Shown here piece after piece: positions 6,316 to 13,608 of a stretch of 15,047 bases of DNA. The DNA is from Bacillota bacterium (GTDB lineage: Bacteria; Bacillota; Clostridia; Tissierellales; Gottschalkiaceae). Below the pieces are notes generated by a model. The model saw nothing but the letters and a program-made list of their open reading frames with translations, did not search any database and had not been told where the DNA came from. Made by a program: the position numbers and the translations under genes. The stretch lies in assembly GCA_023420895.1 (NCBI GenBank), contig JAEZUY010000031.1:1-15047 (forward strand). Direction: 5' to 3'. Each line of letters starts with the position of its first letter. Position 1 is the stretch's first letter.

Positions 6316-8310
6316 TTATAATTTTCTTCTTTTATTTACTAAGAACACAAGCGCTGCCGCTGAAACGAGACCTAAAATCTTAAATCCGTGATTTTCTGCT
6401 ATCTCTGCTAAAGTACTCGGAATGCTTTTATTAGTTCCGGGACTGTTAGAATTGTTTTCATCTTTTTTGCCAGTCGGAGATCCCGGATTGTCATCATCGA
6501 CATTCTTCTTGAGTTTTTCGTACTTAGCAGTTATTAAAGTGTCCTTATCGAACTGAGCATTCTTTACATCTGAGCTCCAGCCTGTGAATTTATAGCCGGC
6601 TTTAGGCACCGGATCTTTCACATCTATAGTCACTTTTTTATCAGGATTTACATAGAAAACAGTTTCTGCGCCTTCAGGCATAGTTCCGTTCTGTCCTGCA
6701 GAAAAAGTTATTTTCTTGTAATTGTCAGGAACTCCCGAAGGTTTTGAACCGTCTTTTTCCCCCTTGAATGTATCATCTGGAGCTTTTCCGTCTTCTGTAA
6801 CATCCAGTTTCACTGTTATCGTTTTTCCTTTGACATCAGTGTTTTTATATGAATACTCTATTTCAGCTTCAGCAGTTCCTACTTTAGAAGTATCAGGCTT
6901 TTTCTTTAATTTAGTTTCTATATCTTTTTTATCTATTTCACTTGGGAAAGTCACCGCTTTTAATAAATCTTCAAGCTCCTGCTTAGAATCTTTTTTTACA
7001 GTAATTCTGCTGACTCTCGGCTTGCTTATATATTCAGCTTTAATTGTAGTATCTTTATCGAAGCTTATACTTTTAATTTTTGAGCTCCATTTAAGGAAGT
7101 CTTTGCCTTGCGGAGGCTCAGGTTCAGATACCGGTATCTTTACATTCTTTCCGCTTTTAACATAGAACTTGTCTTCTTCGCCTTTAGCGAGCTTTCCGCC
7201 GTTCACATCTATCTTAATTTCTAAATAGCCTGACGGTTTCTTTCCTTTGCTCGCTGCAATTATATCAGGAAGCTCTATTACTTTTACTTTAACTTTTATA
7301 TCTTCTGTGCTCGAGTCTTTATAAGTGATTTCTATTTCTGCCGTCTTTTCTCCCGGTGTATCTACTTTAACCGGCTTCTTTACTTTTATGCTTTTTATTT
7401 CTTTTCCTTCGGCAGGTGTTATGCTTTTCTTGTAGTCCTCTTCAGTCACTTCTTCGTTTACATAAGCAGTTATCTCTTTTGCTTCTGCTTTTGAAACTTT
7501 TTTAAAAACAGCTTTAATTGTACCGGCTTCTTTAAAAGCATGTTCTTTGTTTTTATCCCAGTCCTCTTCACCAATTTTCCATCCTGCAAATTCATATCCT
7601 TCATTAGGAACAGCCGTCATTCCTTCAAACTTGTTTTTAACACCCGGCTCTACATAAAATACCTTTTTCCCTGTAATTTTTCCGTTTTTTTCAGCTTCAA
7701 AGCTGACTTTAACATAATTATCAGGTGTTTCTGAAGATTTGCTGCCGTCTTCTTCAGCATCGAATATAGAATCTGCAGGTTCTGTTTCTATAACTTTAAC
7801 TTTTATTTTTCCTGTATTTGTTTCATCTTTTCCCTGTATCTTGATATCCTTCACTTCAAGCTCTTTTAACTCATCACTTGCAGCTGAAAAATCTATTTCA
7901 GGCATAGTTATGCTTTCTACTGTTTTTCCAGGGAATAAAATCTTTTCTAGAACTTCTTTTAAGTCATCTTCCGAAGGAATAGTGCCTTTTTTCAATTCCC
8001 AGTACTTATCTGTTTCATTCTCTTTAATAAGACCTGGAAAAGATCCCGAAATAGTCATCATCACCATATTTCCGTCAATTGAATTTTCAGAACCGCTCTC
8101 AGAATCTGCATTTCCTCCTTCATTTTCTTCATATTCTTCTTCATTCTCTGGATTATTTTCTATTCCAAGTTTATTCTCTGTCTCTAAACCGGAGACAGAA
8201 ACTGATTCTCCTCCCTGCACTGTTCCGGCAGATTCACTGTCCATAAGGCTTACTGCAGGATTTGACAGTGCTATAGCCGCTGCAAGAACTGCTGTCAATT
8301 TTCTCCTCAT
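6316..8310 (-). CDS. Secreted modular surface protein with repeat domains and C-terminal membrane anchor
   Basis: 664 residues with a signal peptide (MRRKLTAVLAAAIALSNPAVS, cleaved near 21-30). An acidic, Asn/Glu/Ser-rich segment follows (about 40-80), then three alternating pairs of modules. The type 1 modules (about 85-175, 273-346, 432-505) end in a beta-strand pattern such as AEIEITYKDSSTEDIKVKVKV and resemble Rib/alpha-like wall repeats. The type 2 modules (about 198-270, 356-427, 530-598) have F-x-A-x2-NG or D-x-NGG, a FYV strand, a FxGW or FLKW core and an IKAEY/ITAKY end, as in InlB-type B repeats (Listeria-Bacteroides repeat). Linkers DAEEDGSKSSETPDNY and FKGEKDGSKPSGVPDNY show internal duplication. 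The C-terminus has SPGTN (623-627), a hydrophobic helix (about 644-658) and KRRKL, a sortase-type sorting signal with a non-LPxTG motif. It is likely adhesive or structural; the ligand is unknown. GGTGGAG precedes the ATG by 5 bases, and a near-consensus promoter lies upstream. Confidence 0.85.
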   Translation of the reverse strand: MRRKLTAVLAAAIALSNPAVSLMDSESAGTVQGGESVSVSGLETENKLGIENNPENEEEYEENEGGNADSESGSENSIDGNMVMMTISGSFPGLIKENETDKYWELKKGTIPSEDDLKEVLEKILFPGKTVESITMPEIDFSAASDELKELEVKDIKIQGKDETNTGKIKVKVIETEPADSIFDAEEDGSKSSETPDNYVKVSFEAEKNGKITGKKVFYVEPGVKNKFEGMTAVPNEGYEFAGWKIGEEDWDKNKEHAFKEAGTIKAVFKKVSKAEAKEITAYVNEEVTEEDYKKSITPAEGKEIKSIKVKKPVKVDTPGEKTAEIEITYKDSSTEDIKVKVKVIELPDIIAASKGKKPSGYLEIKIDVNGGKLAKGEEDKFYVKSGKNVKIPVSEPEPPQGKDFLKWSSKIKSISFDKDTTIKAEYISKPRVSRITVKKDSKQELEDLLKAVTFPSEIDKKDIETKLKKKPDTSKVGTAEAEIEYSYKNTDVKGKTITVKLDVTEDGKAPDDTFKGEKDGSKPSGVPDNYKKITFSAGQNGTMPEGAETVFYVNPDKKVTIDVKDPVPKAGYKFTGWSSDVKNAQFDKDTLITAKYEKLKKNVDDDNPGSPTGKKDENNSNSPGTNKSIPSTLAEIAENHGFKILGLVSAAALVFLVNKRRKL

Positions 8311-8377
8311 AATATCTCCACCATCTTTTCATATTTTATTATAATATTAAAAATTTCATTCAATTTATCTACTAAAT

Positions 8378-8406
8378 ATTATATGTTTTTTTATGTATAC
8401 AGTCAA
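8378..8406 (-). promoter_or_regulatory. Sigma-A-type promoter for the surface protein gene
   Basis: The reverse strand reads TTGACT (8406-8401), a 17-base spacer and TATAAT (8383-8378). That is one mismatch from the consensus with ideal spacing. Transcription should start near 8371, giving a leader of about 60 bases to the ATG at 8310. This is the strongest promoter match in the window. Confidence 0.8.
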
Positions 8407-8496
8407 CAATATAGCCTTCTTTCTTTGAATATAACTCCCGTTTCTGTTTGTTTTTTCATATTGAGTTCCAGTTAATTAAAGTCTAAATTCAGCTGT

Positions 8497-8512
8497 TTGA
8501 AAAGTTTTTCAA
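8497..8512. promoter_or_regulatory. Possible operator palindrome
   Basis: TTGAAAA, GT, TTTTCAA is a perfect 7-bp inverted repeat with a 2-base centre. It lies about 50 bases upstream of the -10 of the plus-strand pair and about 90 bases upstream of the -35 of the surface gene. It could bind a dimeric regulator, but in AT-rich DNA such a repeat can occur by chance. Confidence 0.25.
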
Positions 8513-8559
8513 TCTTTATCTCTTCTTTGTCAGTTTAATGTTATATTAATGTTGAATGA

Positions 8560-8568
8560 TGGTATAAT
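8560..8568 (+). promoter_or_regulatory. Extended -10 promoter for the plus-strand membrane gene pair
   Basis: TGGTATAAT is a perfect extended -10 element. The hexamer about 17 bases upstream (GTTATA) is a poor -35. It lies about 50 bases before the ATG at 8619, which has GGAAAGGAG as its ribosome binding site. Confidence 0.6.
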
Positions 8569-8618
8569 ATAAATACAGGGGGAATACAAATACATATATT
8601 GGGAAAGGAGAATTCAAT

Positions 8619-9197
8619 ATGAGAATTTTTCAAATCTTGTTTATTTTGGGGATAATTGCATTTATTGGCGGTTTAATCGGTCTTATAGTGACAATTTCCA
8701 AGAAAAAGCCTAAAAAAGTTCCTATAATTGTTATGGTTATATCTGCTCTCATGATTTTAGGAGGGGGTGCTGTATCTGCATTCAACTTCTTAGCTCTTGA
8801 AGCGACTGGAGGAAATCTGGGTGTAGATGAAATCAAATACGTAAAAGCTGTTGAAGACTCATTCAGCAAACTGATAGACGAATCAAACGTATATGGAGGT
8901 CTTGTGGAATCTTATCAGGCTGCTGACGGTAACTATGATGAACAGTGGGCGTCTGATTTTCAGGAATCTTGTGACAGACTGGTTGAATATTCTGACGATA
9001 TAAAGAAAGTTGAAGGAAATACAGATTCTCAGCTTTATAAAGAAATAAATATAGTGGCGGATTCATATAATCAGATAGGTAAAGAATCTCCCGAGGCGTA
9101 TTTTACTAATAACGAAGAAAAACAGATGGACCTGCTTTTAAAGGCCGCTGATGCATTCGATGCCACAATGAATATTCAGGAAATATTAGATTTTTAA
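8619..9197 (+). CDS. Unrecognised membrane protein, first of a tandem paralogous pair
   Basis: 192 residues, not assigned to a family I recognise. There are two membrane segments (about 5-27 and 35-58), joined by a basic loop KKKPKKVP. By the positive-inside rule this loop is cytoplasmic, so both ends face outward. The rest (60-192) is an acidic, probably helical domain outside the cell with two short amphipathic stretches. Residues W110, F114-Q115, C118, L121, E123, I128-K129 and the PEAY at 158-161 recur with matching spacing in the next gene, so the two are diverged duplicates. The ribosome binding site is GGAAAGGAGA, 7 bases before the ATG. The next gene starts 34 bases after this stop, so they form an operon. 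The single conserved Cys has no lipobox context. Confidence 0.75.
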   Translation: MRIFQILFILGIIAFIGGLIGLIVTISKKKPKKVPIIVMVISALMILGGGAVSAFNFLALEATGGNLGVDEIKYVKAVEDSFSKLIDESNVYGGLVESYQAADGNYDEQWASDFQESCDRLVEYSDDIKKVEGNTDSQLYKEINIVADSYNQIGKESPEAYFTNNEEKQMDLLLKAADAFDATMNIQEILDF

Positions 9198-9230
9198 ATA
9201 ACTAAATTCAAGGGGAAAAGGATAATTTTT

Positions 9231-9827
9231 ATGACTGCAGCAGAGAAAAATTTATTTCTCTTTGCTCTATTTGCTGTTGTTATTACAGTATTGCCTCTGA
9301 TAAAGACCATCCTTTCAGAAGAACAGAAGATATATTCTGTTCCGGCTTTACAGACAGGAAAGTCAGCAATCAGAAGCAACAGATTTTCTGATTCAAAATA
9401 TATAAATTTTATCTCTAGAAAATCTAAATTCAGAAAAGAAGATGAAATAGAATCCAAAAAATTCTATGAAGAGAAAAAAAGCTATGAAGAAGCTCTCAAT
9501 GACGAGAAGAAATCCGCTTATTATATATATAAAGATATTGACTCGATGACTGATCAGTATGGACGCGAAGACTGGATTATACACAACAGTCTGATGACGG
9601 ATAAATGGAAGAAAGCTTTTCAGAAGAAATGCAGTGAGCTTGCGGAGCATGGAAAAAAGATTAAAGAACTTACTCTTTCATCAGCCTCCTGCAGAGAACT
9701 TGCAGAAGACATGATAAATTTCGGTCTGAATGCTCCAGAAGCTTATATCAATTTTGATTCCAACCTCATTTTCAGTCTTTTAGATGCTCACAACAACATA
9801 GCCTTAAACTTAAAAAACAGTAAATAG
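9231..9827 (+). CDS. Unrecognised single-pass membrane protein, second of a tandem paralogous pair
   Basis: 198 residues with one N-terminal membrane segment (about 8-28). A very basic and acidic linker follows (about 45-95, many Lys/Glu/Tyr), then a helical domain (about 96-198). W126, F130-Q131, C134, L137, E139, I144-K145 and PEAY (169-172) match the preceding protein. From W to IK the spacing is identical, and the PEAY is 5 residues closer. The N-terminus is unlike that of its partner, so only the distal domain is shared. The gene has AAAAGGA 8 bases before the ATG. It follows its partner closely and ends about 64 bases before a shared terminator. No function is proposed; a paired or heteromeric envelope protein is possible. 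Confidence 0.72.
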   Translation: MTAAEKNLFLFALFAVVITVLPLIKTILSEEQKIYSVPALQTGKSAIRSNRFSDSKYINFISRKSKFRKEDEIESKKFYEEKKSYEEALNDEKKSAYYIYKDIDSMTDQYGREDWIIHNSLMTDKWKKAFQKKCSELAEHGKKIKELTLSSASCRELAEDMINFGLNAPEAYINFDSNLIFSLLDAHNNIALNLKNSK

Positions 9828-9890
9828 AACATATCAAGAAGAAATAAATTAGATATTAATAAAAAATAAAACTTAAAACTCAATATATAC

Positions 9891-9935
9891 AAAAAGCGTG
9901 AGACCAAGTGTATTCCCAAGTCTCACGCTTTTTTT
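9891..9935. terminator. Bidirectional terminator between the membrane pair and mutS
   Basis: AAAAAGCGTGAGAC (9891-9904) and GTCTCACGCTTTTT (9920-9933, T-run to 9935) form a 14-bp stem with a 15-base loop. There is a T-run on each strand. It serves the plus-strand pair and the minus-strand mutS, whose TAA stop lies within the T-run (9934-9936). Confidence 0.92.
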
Positions 9936-12744
9936 AACTGTCCTTAGCTTTTGAAACAAGTCTATAAAGACTGTTCATAGCATCTAACGGAGTCATATTT
10001 ATTATATCAATATTCTTAAGCTCTTCTAAAATTTCTGAATCTGTTTCTGACAGTTCAATTCTTTCAGAGCCGGAAGATACATCTCTTTTTTCAGAATCCT
10101 GATTTTTATTCTTTCCGCCTCTAGGATAAGGCTCTCCTTCACCGAAAAGTGATTCCTGAATAAGAACGCTGCTGTCTGAACTTATGTCTTCAGTTTCTTT
10201 ATTTTCTTCAGACTCATCATTTTCAGAAATTCCATTTTCACCGGAACTTCCAAATCCTTCTGAATAAGAAGACATCTCCTGAATGCATCTGTCTCTGTTT
10301 ATATCTTCCTCTTCAAGCTTCTTGAGGATATCGTAGGCTCTGTCTACGACTTCGTCTGAAATCCCTGCCAGTTTTGCGACTTCTATACCGTAACTTCTAT
10401 CAGCGCCGCCTCTTTCTATCTTTCTGAGGAATACTATTCCTTCTCCTTCTTTTTCTTCAACGCTGACTCTGTAGTTCTTAACGCCTTCAAGTTTATCTTC
10501 GAGTTCAGTCAGCTCATGATAGTGTGTTGCAAAAAGAGTCTTGGCGCCTATTCTGTCTTTTCTCGCTATATATTCGACTACAGACCAGGCAATGCTGAGT
10601 CCGTCGTAAGTGCTCGTTCCTCTCCCTATCTCATCTAGAATTATGAGACTGTCTTCAGTCGCATTGTTCAGAATATTTGCAACTTCAGTCATTTCAACCA
10701 TGAACGTGCTCTGCCCTTCAGAAAGGTCGTCAGTTGCTCCGATTCTGGTGAATATCTTGTCTGCAAGAGATATTCTGCATGAATCTGCAGGAACAAAAGA
10801 GCCTATTTGAGCCATAAGAGTTATCAAAGCCACCTGTCTCATATAAGTCGATTTTCCCGACATATTAGGTCCTGTAATTATATTTATCCTGCTTCCTTCA
10901 CAGTCGAGCAGCGTGTCGTTCGGCACGAATGAATTTTCATCGACCATCTGCTCAACAACAGGGTGTCTTCCTTCTTTTATCTCTATCTTTCCATCGTCTG
11001 CAATTTCCGGTCTTGTATATCCGTTCATATATGCGGCCGCTGCAAGGGAAAGAAGAGAATCGACCGAAGCCACTATTCTGCTCACTTTCTGAACCCTTTC
11101 AACTTCAGCTTTTATCTTCTCTCTGACTTCTGTAAAGAGTCTGTACTCGAGTTCAATCATTCTGTCTCTTGAATTCAGTATCTTATTCTCTATCTCTTTA
11201 AGCTCATCTATTATATATCTCTCTGAATTTGTCAGAGTCTGTTTTCTTATATAGTGCTCTGGAACTTTGTCTATATTCGATTTCGTAACTTCTATATAAT
11301 ATCCGAATACTTTGTTGTAAGACACTTTAAGATTTTTAATTCCCGTCTTTTCTCTCTCATCTTCCTCTATCTTGAGAAGATATTTCTTCCCGTTTCTGGA
11401 AATATCTCTGAGCTCTCTGAGTTCTTCTGAAAAATCTTCCTTGATCAGATTTCCTTCATTGACCCCTATAGGACATTCCTCTTCAATACTTTTGTCTATT
11501 AAATCGTATATATCGGAAAGAGTGTCTATCATAGCTCCTGTTTTCTTCAGATTTTCATGTCCTGAATTCATTAAAACATCTTTAAGTCCTGGAAGCTGTG
11601 ATGCTGAATTCTTAAGTGAAAGCAGCACTCTTCCGTTAGAACTGCCCTGTGCAACTCTCGAAATCAGTCTCTCTATATCGTATATATTTTTAAGACATTC
11701 TCTGATTTCATCCATAAGCATTATATCGCCTTTAAGGCTTTCTATGAAATCGAGTCTTCTCTCTATCTTTTTCCTGTCTAAAAGAGGCTCTTCTATCCAC
11801 TTTTTGAGCATTCTTCCGCCCATGGAAGTCTCAGTATAGTCGAGAACGGAAAGAAGACTTCCCTTCTTTCTGTTTCCTCTTATAGTCTCTAACAGCTCAA
11901 GATTTCTTCTAGTATTTATATCTAGAATCATGTAGTCTTCAACACTGTATATATTAAGTTTCCTTATATTCTCCAGCTGAGTCTTCTGAGTTTCATACAG
12001 ATATTCAATCAGAGCGCCTGTAGAATAGAGTCCTGCAAACTCTCCTCTTATTCCCATTCCTGAAAGCGAGCCCGAATCGAACTGAGATTTTATATTTCTC
12101 TCAGCTATATCTCTTTCAAAATACCATGAATCTATATTGTTCACTACGTTCTCAAATCTCAAGAATAAGTCTCTGTACTTTCCGCTCAGTATGTCTGTAT
12201 TGACGAGAAGCTCTCCAGGCATTATCTTTCCTATCTCGTCTACAATTTTGTAAATATCTCTATTTTCTTTTAAAAGAATCTCCGCACTGTAAATCTCTCC
12301 TGCAGTTATATCAGTATAAGATATTCCAGCCGTTTTTCCCTTTTCATCTATATAAAGCGCGCAGAGGTAATTGTTCGATTTATCATCGAGCATTTTAGGA
12401 TCAGAAATCGTCCCTGAAGTGATGATTTTAACGACATCTCTCTTCACGATTCCGACAGCTTCTGAAGGATCCTCGACCTGCTCGCATATAGCGACTCTGT
12501 AGCCTTTTTCGACAAGCTTTCTTATATAAGAGTCGGCTGAATGGAAAGGAACTCCGCACATAGGAGCTTTTTCCGGCAGACCGCATTCCCTAGCTGTAAG
12601 AGTTATTTCAAGCTCTCTTGAAGCGGTTAAAGCGTCATCGAAGAACATCTCATAGAAATCTCCCAGTCTGAAAAAGAGAATACAGTCTTCATGTCTTTTC
12701 TTTATCTCCATATACTGCTGCATCATCGGAGTGAGTTTAGCCAT
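9934..12744 (-). CDS. mutS: DNA mismatch repair protein MutS
   Basis: MutS binds mismatches and small loops and, with ATP, recruits MutL. At 936 residues it is longer than typical (about 850-880). The mismatch-binding motif is GDFYEMF, with F30 and E32 as the FxE pair. The C-terminal ATPase has Walker A GPNMSGKST (625-633), STFMVEMTE (679-687), Walker B and signature DEIGRGTSTYDG (704-715) and ATHYHE (739-744). After the ATPase domain comes a Ser/Glu/Asp-rich tail (about 810-905) that contains QESLF (863-867), a good match to the beta-clamp binding motif. The tail ends in a short helix (LDAMNSLYRLVSKA) typical of the MutS C-terminus. GGGGAG precedes the ATG by about 5 bases. The gene is not adjacent to mutL here. 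Confidence 0.98.
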   Translation of the reverse strand: MAKLTPMMQQYMEIKKRHEDCILFFRLGDFYEMFFDDALTASRELEITLTARECGLPEKAPMCGVPFHSADSYIRKLVEKGYRVAICEQVEDPSEAVGIVKRDVVKIITSGTISDPKMLDDKSNNYLCALYIDEKGKTAGISYTDITAGEIYSAEILLKENRDIYKIVDEIGKIMPGELLVNTDILSGKYRDLFLRFENVVNNIDSWYFERDIAERNIKSQFDSGSLSGMGIRGEFAGLYSTGALIEYLYETQKTQLENIRKLNIYSVEDYMILDINTRRNLELLETIRGNRKKGSLLSVLDYTETSMGGRMLKKWIEEPLLDRKKIERRLDFIESLKGDIMLMDEIRECLKNIYDIERLISRVAQGSSNGRVLLSLKNSASQLPGLKDVLMNSGHENLKKTGAMIDTLSDIYDLIDKSIEEECPIGVNEGNLIKEDFSEELRELRDISRNGKKYLLKIEEDEREKTGIKNLKVSYNKVFGYYIEVTKSNIDKVPEHYIRKQTLTNSERYIIDELKEIENKILNSRDRMIELEYRLFTEVREKIKAEVERVQKVSRIVASVDSLLSLAAAAYMNGYTRPEIADDGKIEIKEGRHPVVEQMVDENSFVPNDTLLDCEGSRINIITGPNMSGKSTYMRQVALITLMAQIGSFVPADSCRISLADKIFTRIGATDDLSEGQSTFMVEMTEVANILNNATEDSLIILDEIGRGTSTYDGLSIAWSVVEYIARKDRIGAKTLFATHYHELTELEDKLEGVKNYRVSVEEKEGEGIVFLRKIERGGADRSYGIEVAKLAGISDEVVDRAYDILKKLEEEDINRDRCIQEMSSYSEGFGSSGENGISENDESEENKETEDISSDSSVLIQESLFGEGEPYPRGGKNKNQDSEKRDVSSGSERIELSETDSEILEELKNIDIINMTPLDAMNSLYRLVSKAKDS

Positions 12745-12777
12745 TTAATCTCCCCGTTTCTAATCTTTAAATTTTAT

Positions 12778-12811
12778 CAGCCGGAACTTTTAAAAAGTCC
12801 GGCTGTATTTT
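12778..12811. terminator. Hairpin between gatD and mutS
   Basis: CAGCCGGA (12778-12785) pairs with TCCGGCTG (12798-12805), with further AC/GT and A/T pairing towards the centre and one bulged A. On the plus strand it is followed by TATTTTT, but no plus-strand gene reads into it. On the minus strand, 70 bases after the gatD stop, the following bases are ATAAAATTT, a weak U-run. It may end murT-gatD transcription or form a leader structure 34 bases before the mutS ATG. Confidence 0.55.
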
Positions 12812-12872
12812 TCTAAATTCTCACTTGAATTTCTATAATATTATTTTGAATAATAAATTTATATTTTTCTCA

Positions 12873-13595
12873 TTACAGACCGAATTCTGAAAGCACCTGT
12901 TTTTTAGCTTTCTCTTCAAATCTGTTTATACTGTCTGTAAATTTAACTTCATAATTTTTTCTGTCTGCCATCTTCTTTATGATTGCATCTGTAAGTTCAG
13001 GATTTCTCGCAAGAAGAGGTCCGTGTATATAAGTTCCTATTACATTTTTATATAATATTCCCTCTACATCGTCTTTGCTGTTGTTTCCTGTTCCTTTTAT
13101 AACGCGTCCGAAACCGTTTAAAACTCCGTAAGTGTGACCTGCGTGATTTTCAAACCCTGCTATAGTCATCTTCTCTCCGTCTATTTCGGCTTCAGTAACT
13201 ATATATCCTGTAGTTCTCTCAGGCTGTGTTTCCGTATAGTAGTTGAAAGCTCCTATTCCGTCTAAAATCTTTCCTTCTCCGTCTTTATAGTACTGCCCGA
13301 AGAGCTGGAATCCTCCGCATATTATAAGGAACACTACATTATCTTCTATAGCCTTTATAAGATTGTCTCTTCTAGAAATCAGATCGTTGTAGAATATGCT
13401 CTGCTCTCTGTCAGAGCCTCCTCCTAAAAACACCATATCATAATCTGACGCTTCAAATTCATCACCTACAGTGAATTTATCTATATCAAGCTCTATTCCA
13501 AGCTCTTCACATCTGTGTTTCAGTATTATTACATTTCCGCTGTCTCCGTAAAGCTCCAGGAGATCAGGATACATCCAAGCTAATTTGAACTTCAT
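12873..13595 (-). CDS. gatD: Lipid II isoglutaminyl synthase glutaminase subunit GatD
   Basis: GatD releases ammonia from glutamine and passes it to MurT, which amidates the D-Glu of the lipid II stem peptide. From the ATG at 13595 it is 240 residues, the normal length for this CobB/CobQ-type class I amidotransferase. It shows YPDLLELYGDSGN (9-21), FLGGGSDREQ (56-65), the nucleophile Cys93 in ICGGFQLFG (92-100), and His191 in TYIHGPLLARNPELTD (188-203). A GTG at 13604 would add three residues. The ATG is chosen because AGGGG at 13608-13604, overlapping the murT stop, is 8 bases upstream of it and too close to the GTG. The 11-base gap to murT suggests translational coupling, and the two proteins act as a heterodimer. 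Confidence 0.95.
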   Translation of the reverse strand: MKFKLAWMYPDLLELYGDSGNVIILKHRCEELGIELDIDKFTVGDEFEASDYDMVFLGGGSDREQSIFYNDLISRRDNLIKAIEDNVVFLIICGGFQLFGQYYKDGEGKILDGIGAFNYYTETQPERTTGYIVTEAEIDGEKMTIAGFENHAGHTYGVLNGFGRVIKGTGNNSKDDVEGILYKNVIGTYIHGPLLARNPELTDAIIKKMADRKNYEVKFTDSINRFEEKAKKQVLSEFGL

Positions 13596-13603
13596 TCTCT
13601 TCA

Positions 13604-13608
13604 CCCCT
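13604..13608 (-). promoter_or_regulatory. Ribosome binding site of gatD overlapping the murT stop
   Basis: AGGGG spans the last bases of the murT TAG stop (13609-13607) and lies 8 bases before the ATG at 13595. It would be too close to serve the in-frame GTG at 13604, so it fixes the start. Confidence 0.7.

Larger units (their letters stand above)
8311..8618. other. Divergent intergenic region
   Basis: About 308 bases separate the minus-strand surface protein gene from the plus-strand membrane pair. It contains the TTGACT-17-TATAAT promoter for the minus gene (8378-8406) and an extended -10 for the plus gene (8560-8568). Between them is a small palindrome TTGAAAA-GT-TTTTCAA (8497-8512). Only trivial reading frames occur, such as an 18-codon minus-strand one near 8404-8459. 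Confidence 0.6.

Noticed and set aside
6400..8200. Repeats in the surface gene as a CRISPR or DNA-level tandem array
   Set aside because: The similarity is at protein domain level with diverged DNA and no regular short spacing.
7739..8344. 201-codon plus-strand frame opposite the surface protein gene, and similar long antisense frames elsewhere
   Set aside because: It is the antisense image of a well-supported repeat protein with signal peptide and anchor, and it has Ser/Phe/Ile-rich composition typical of reversed AGA/GAA-rich coding DNA.
8404..8459. 18-codon minus-strand frame (MKKQTETG...) in the divergent region
   Set aside because: It is too short, has only a weak ribosome binding site, and overlaps the -35 of the surface gene promoter.
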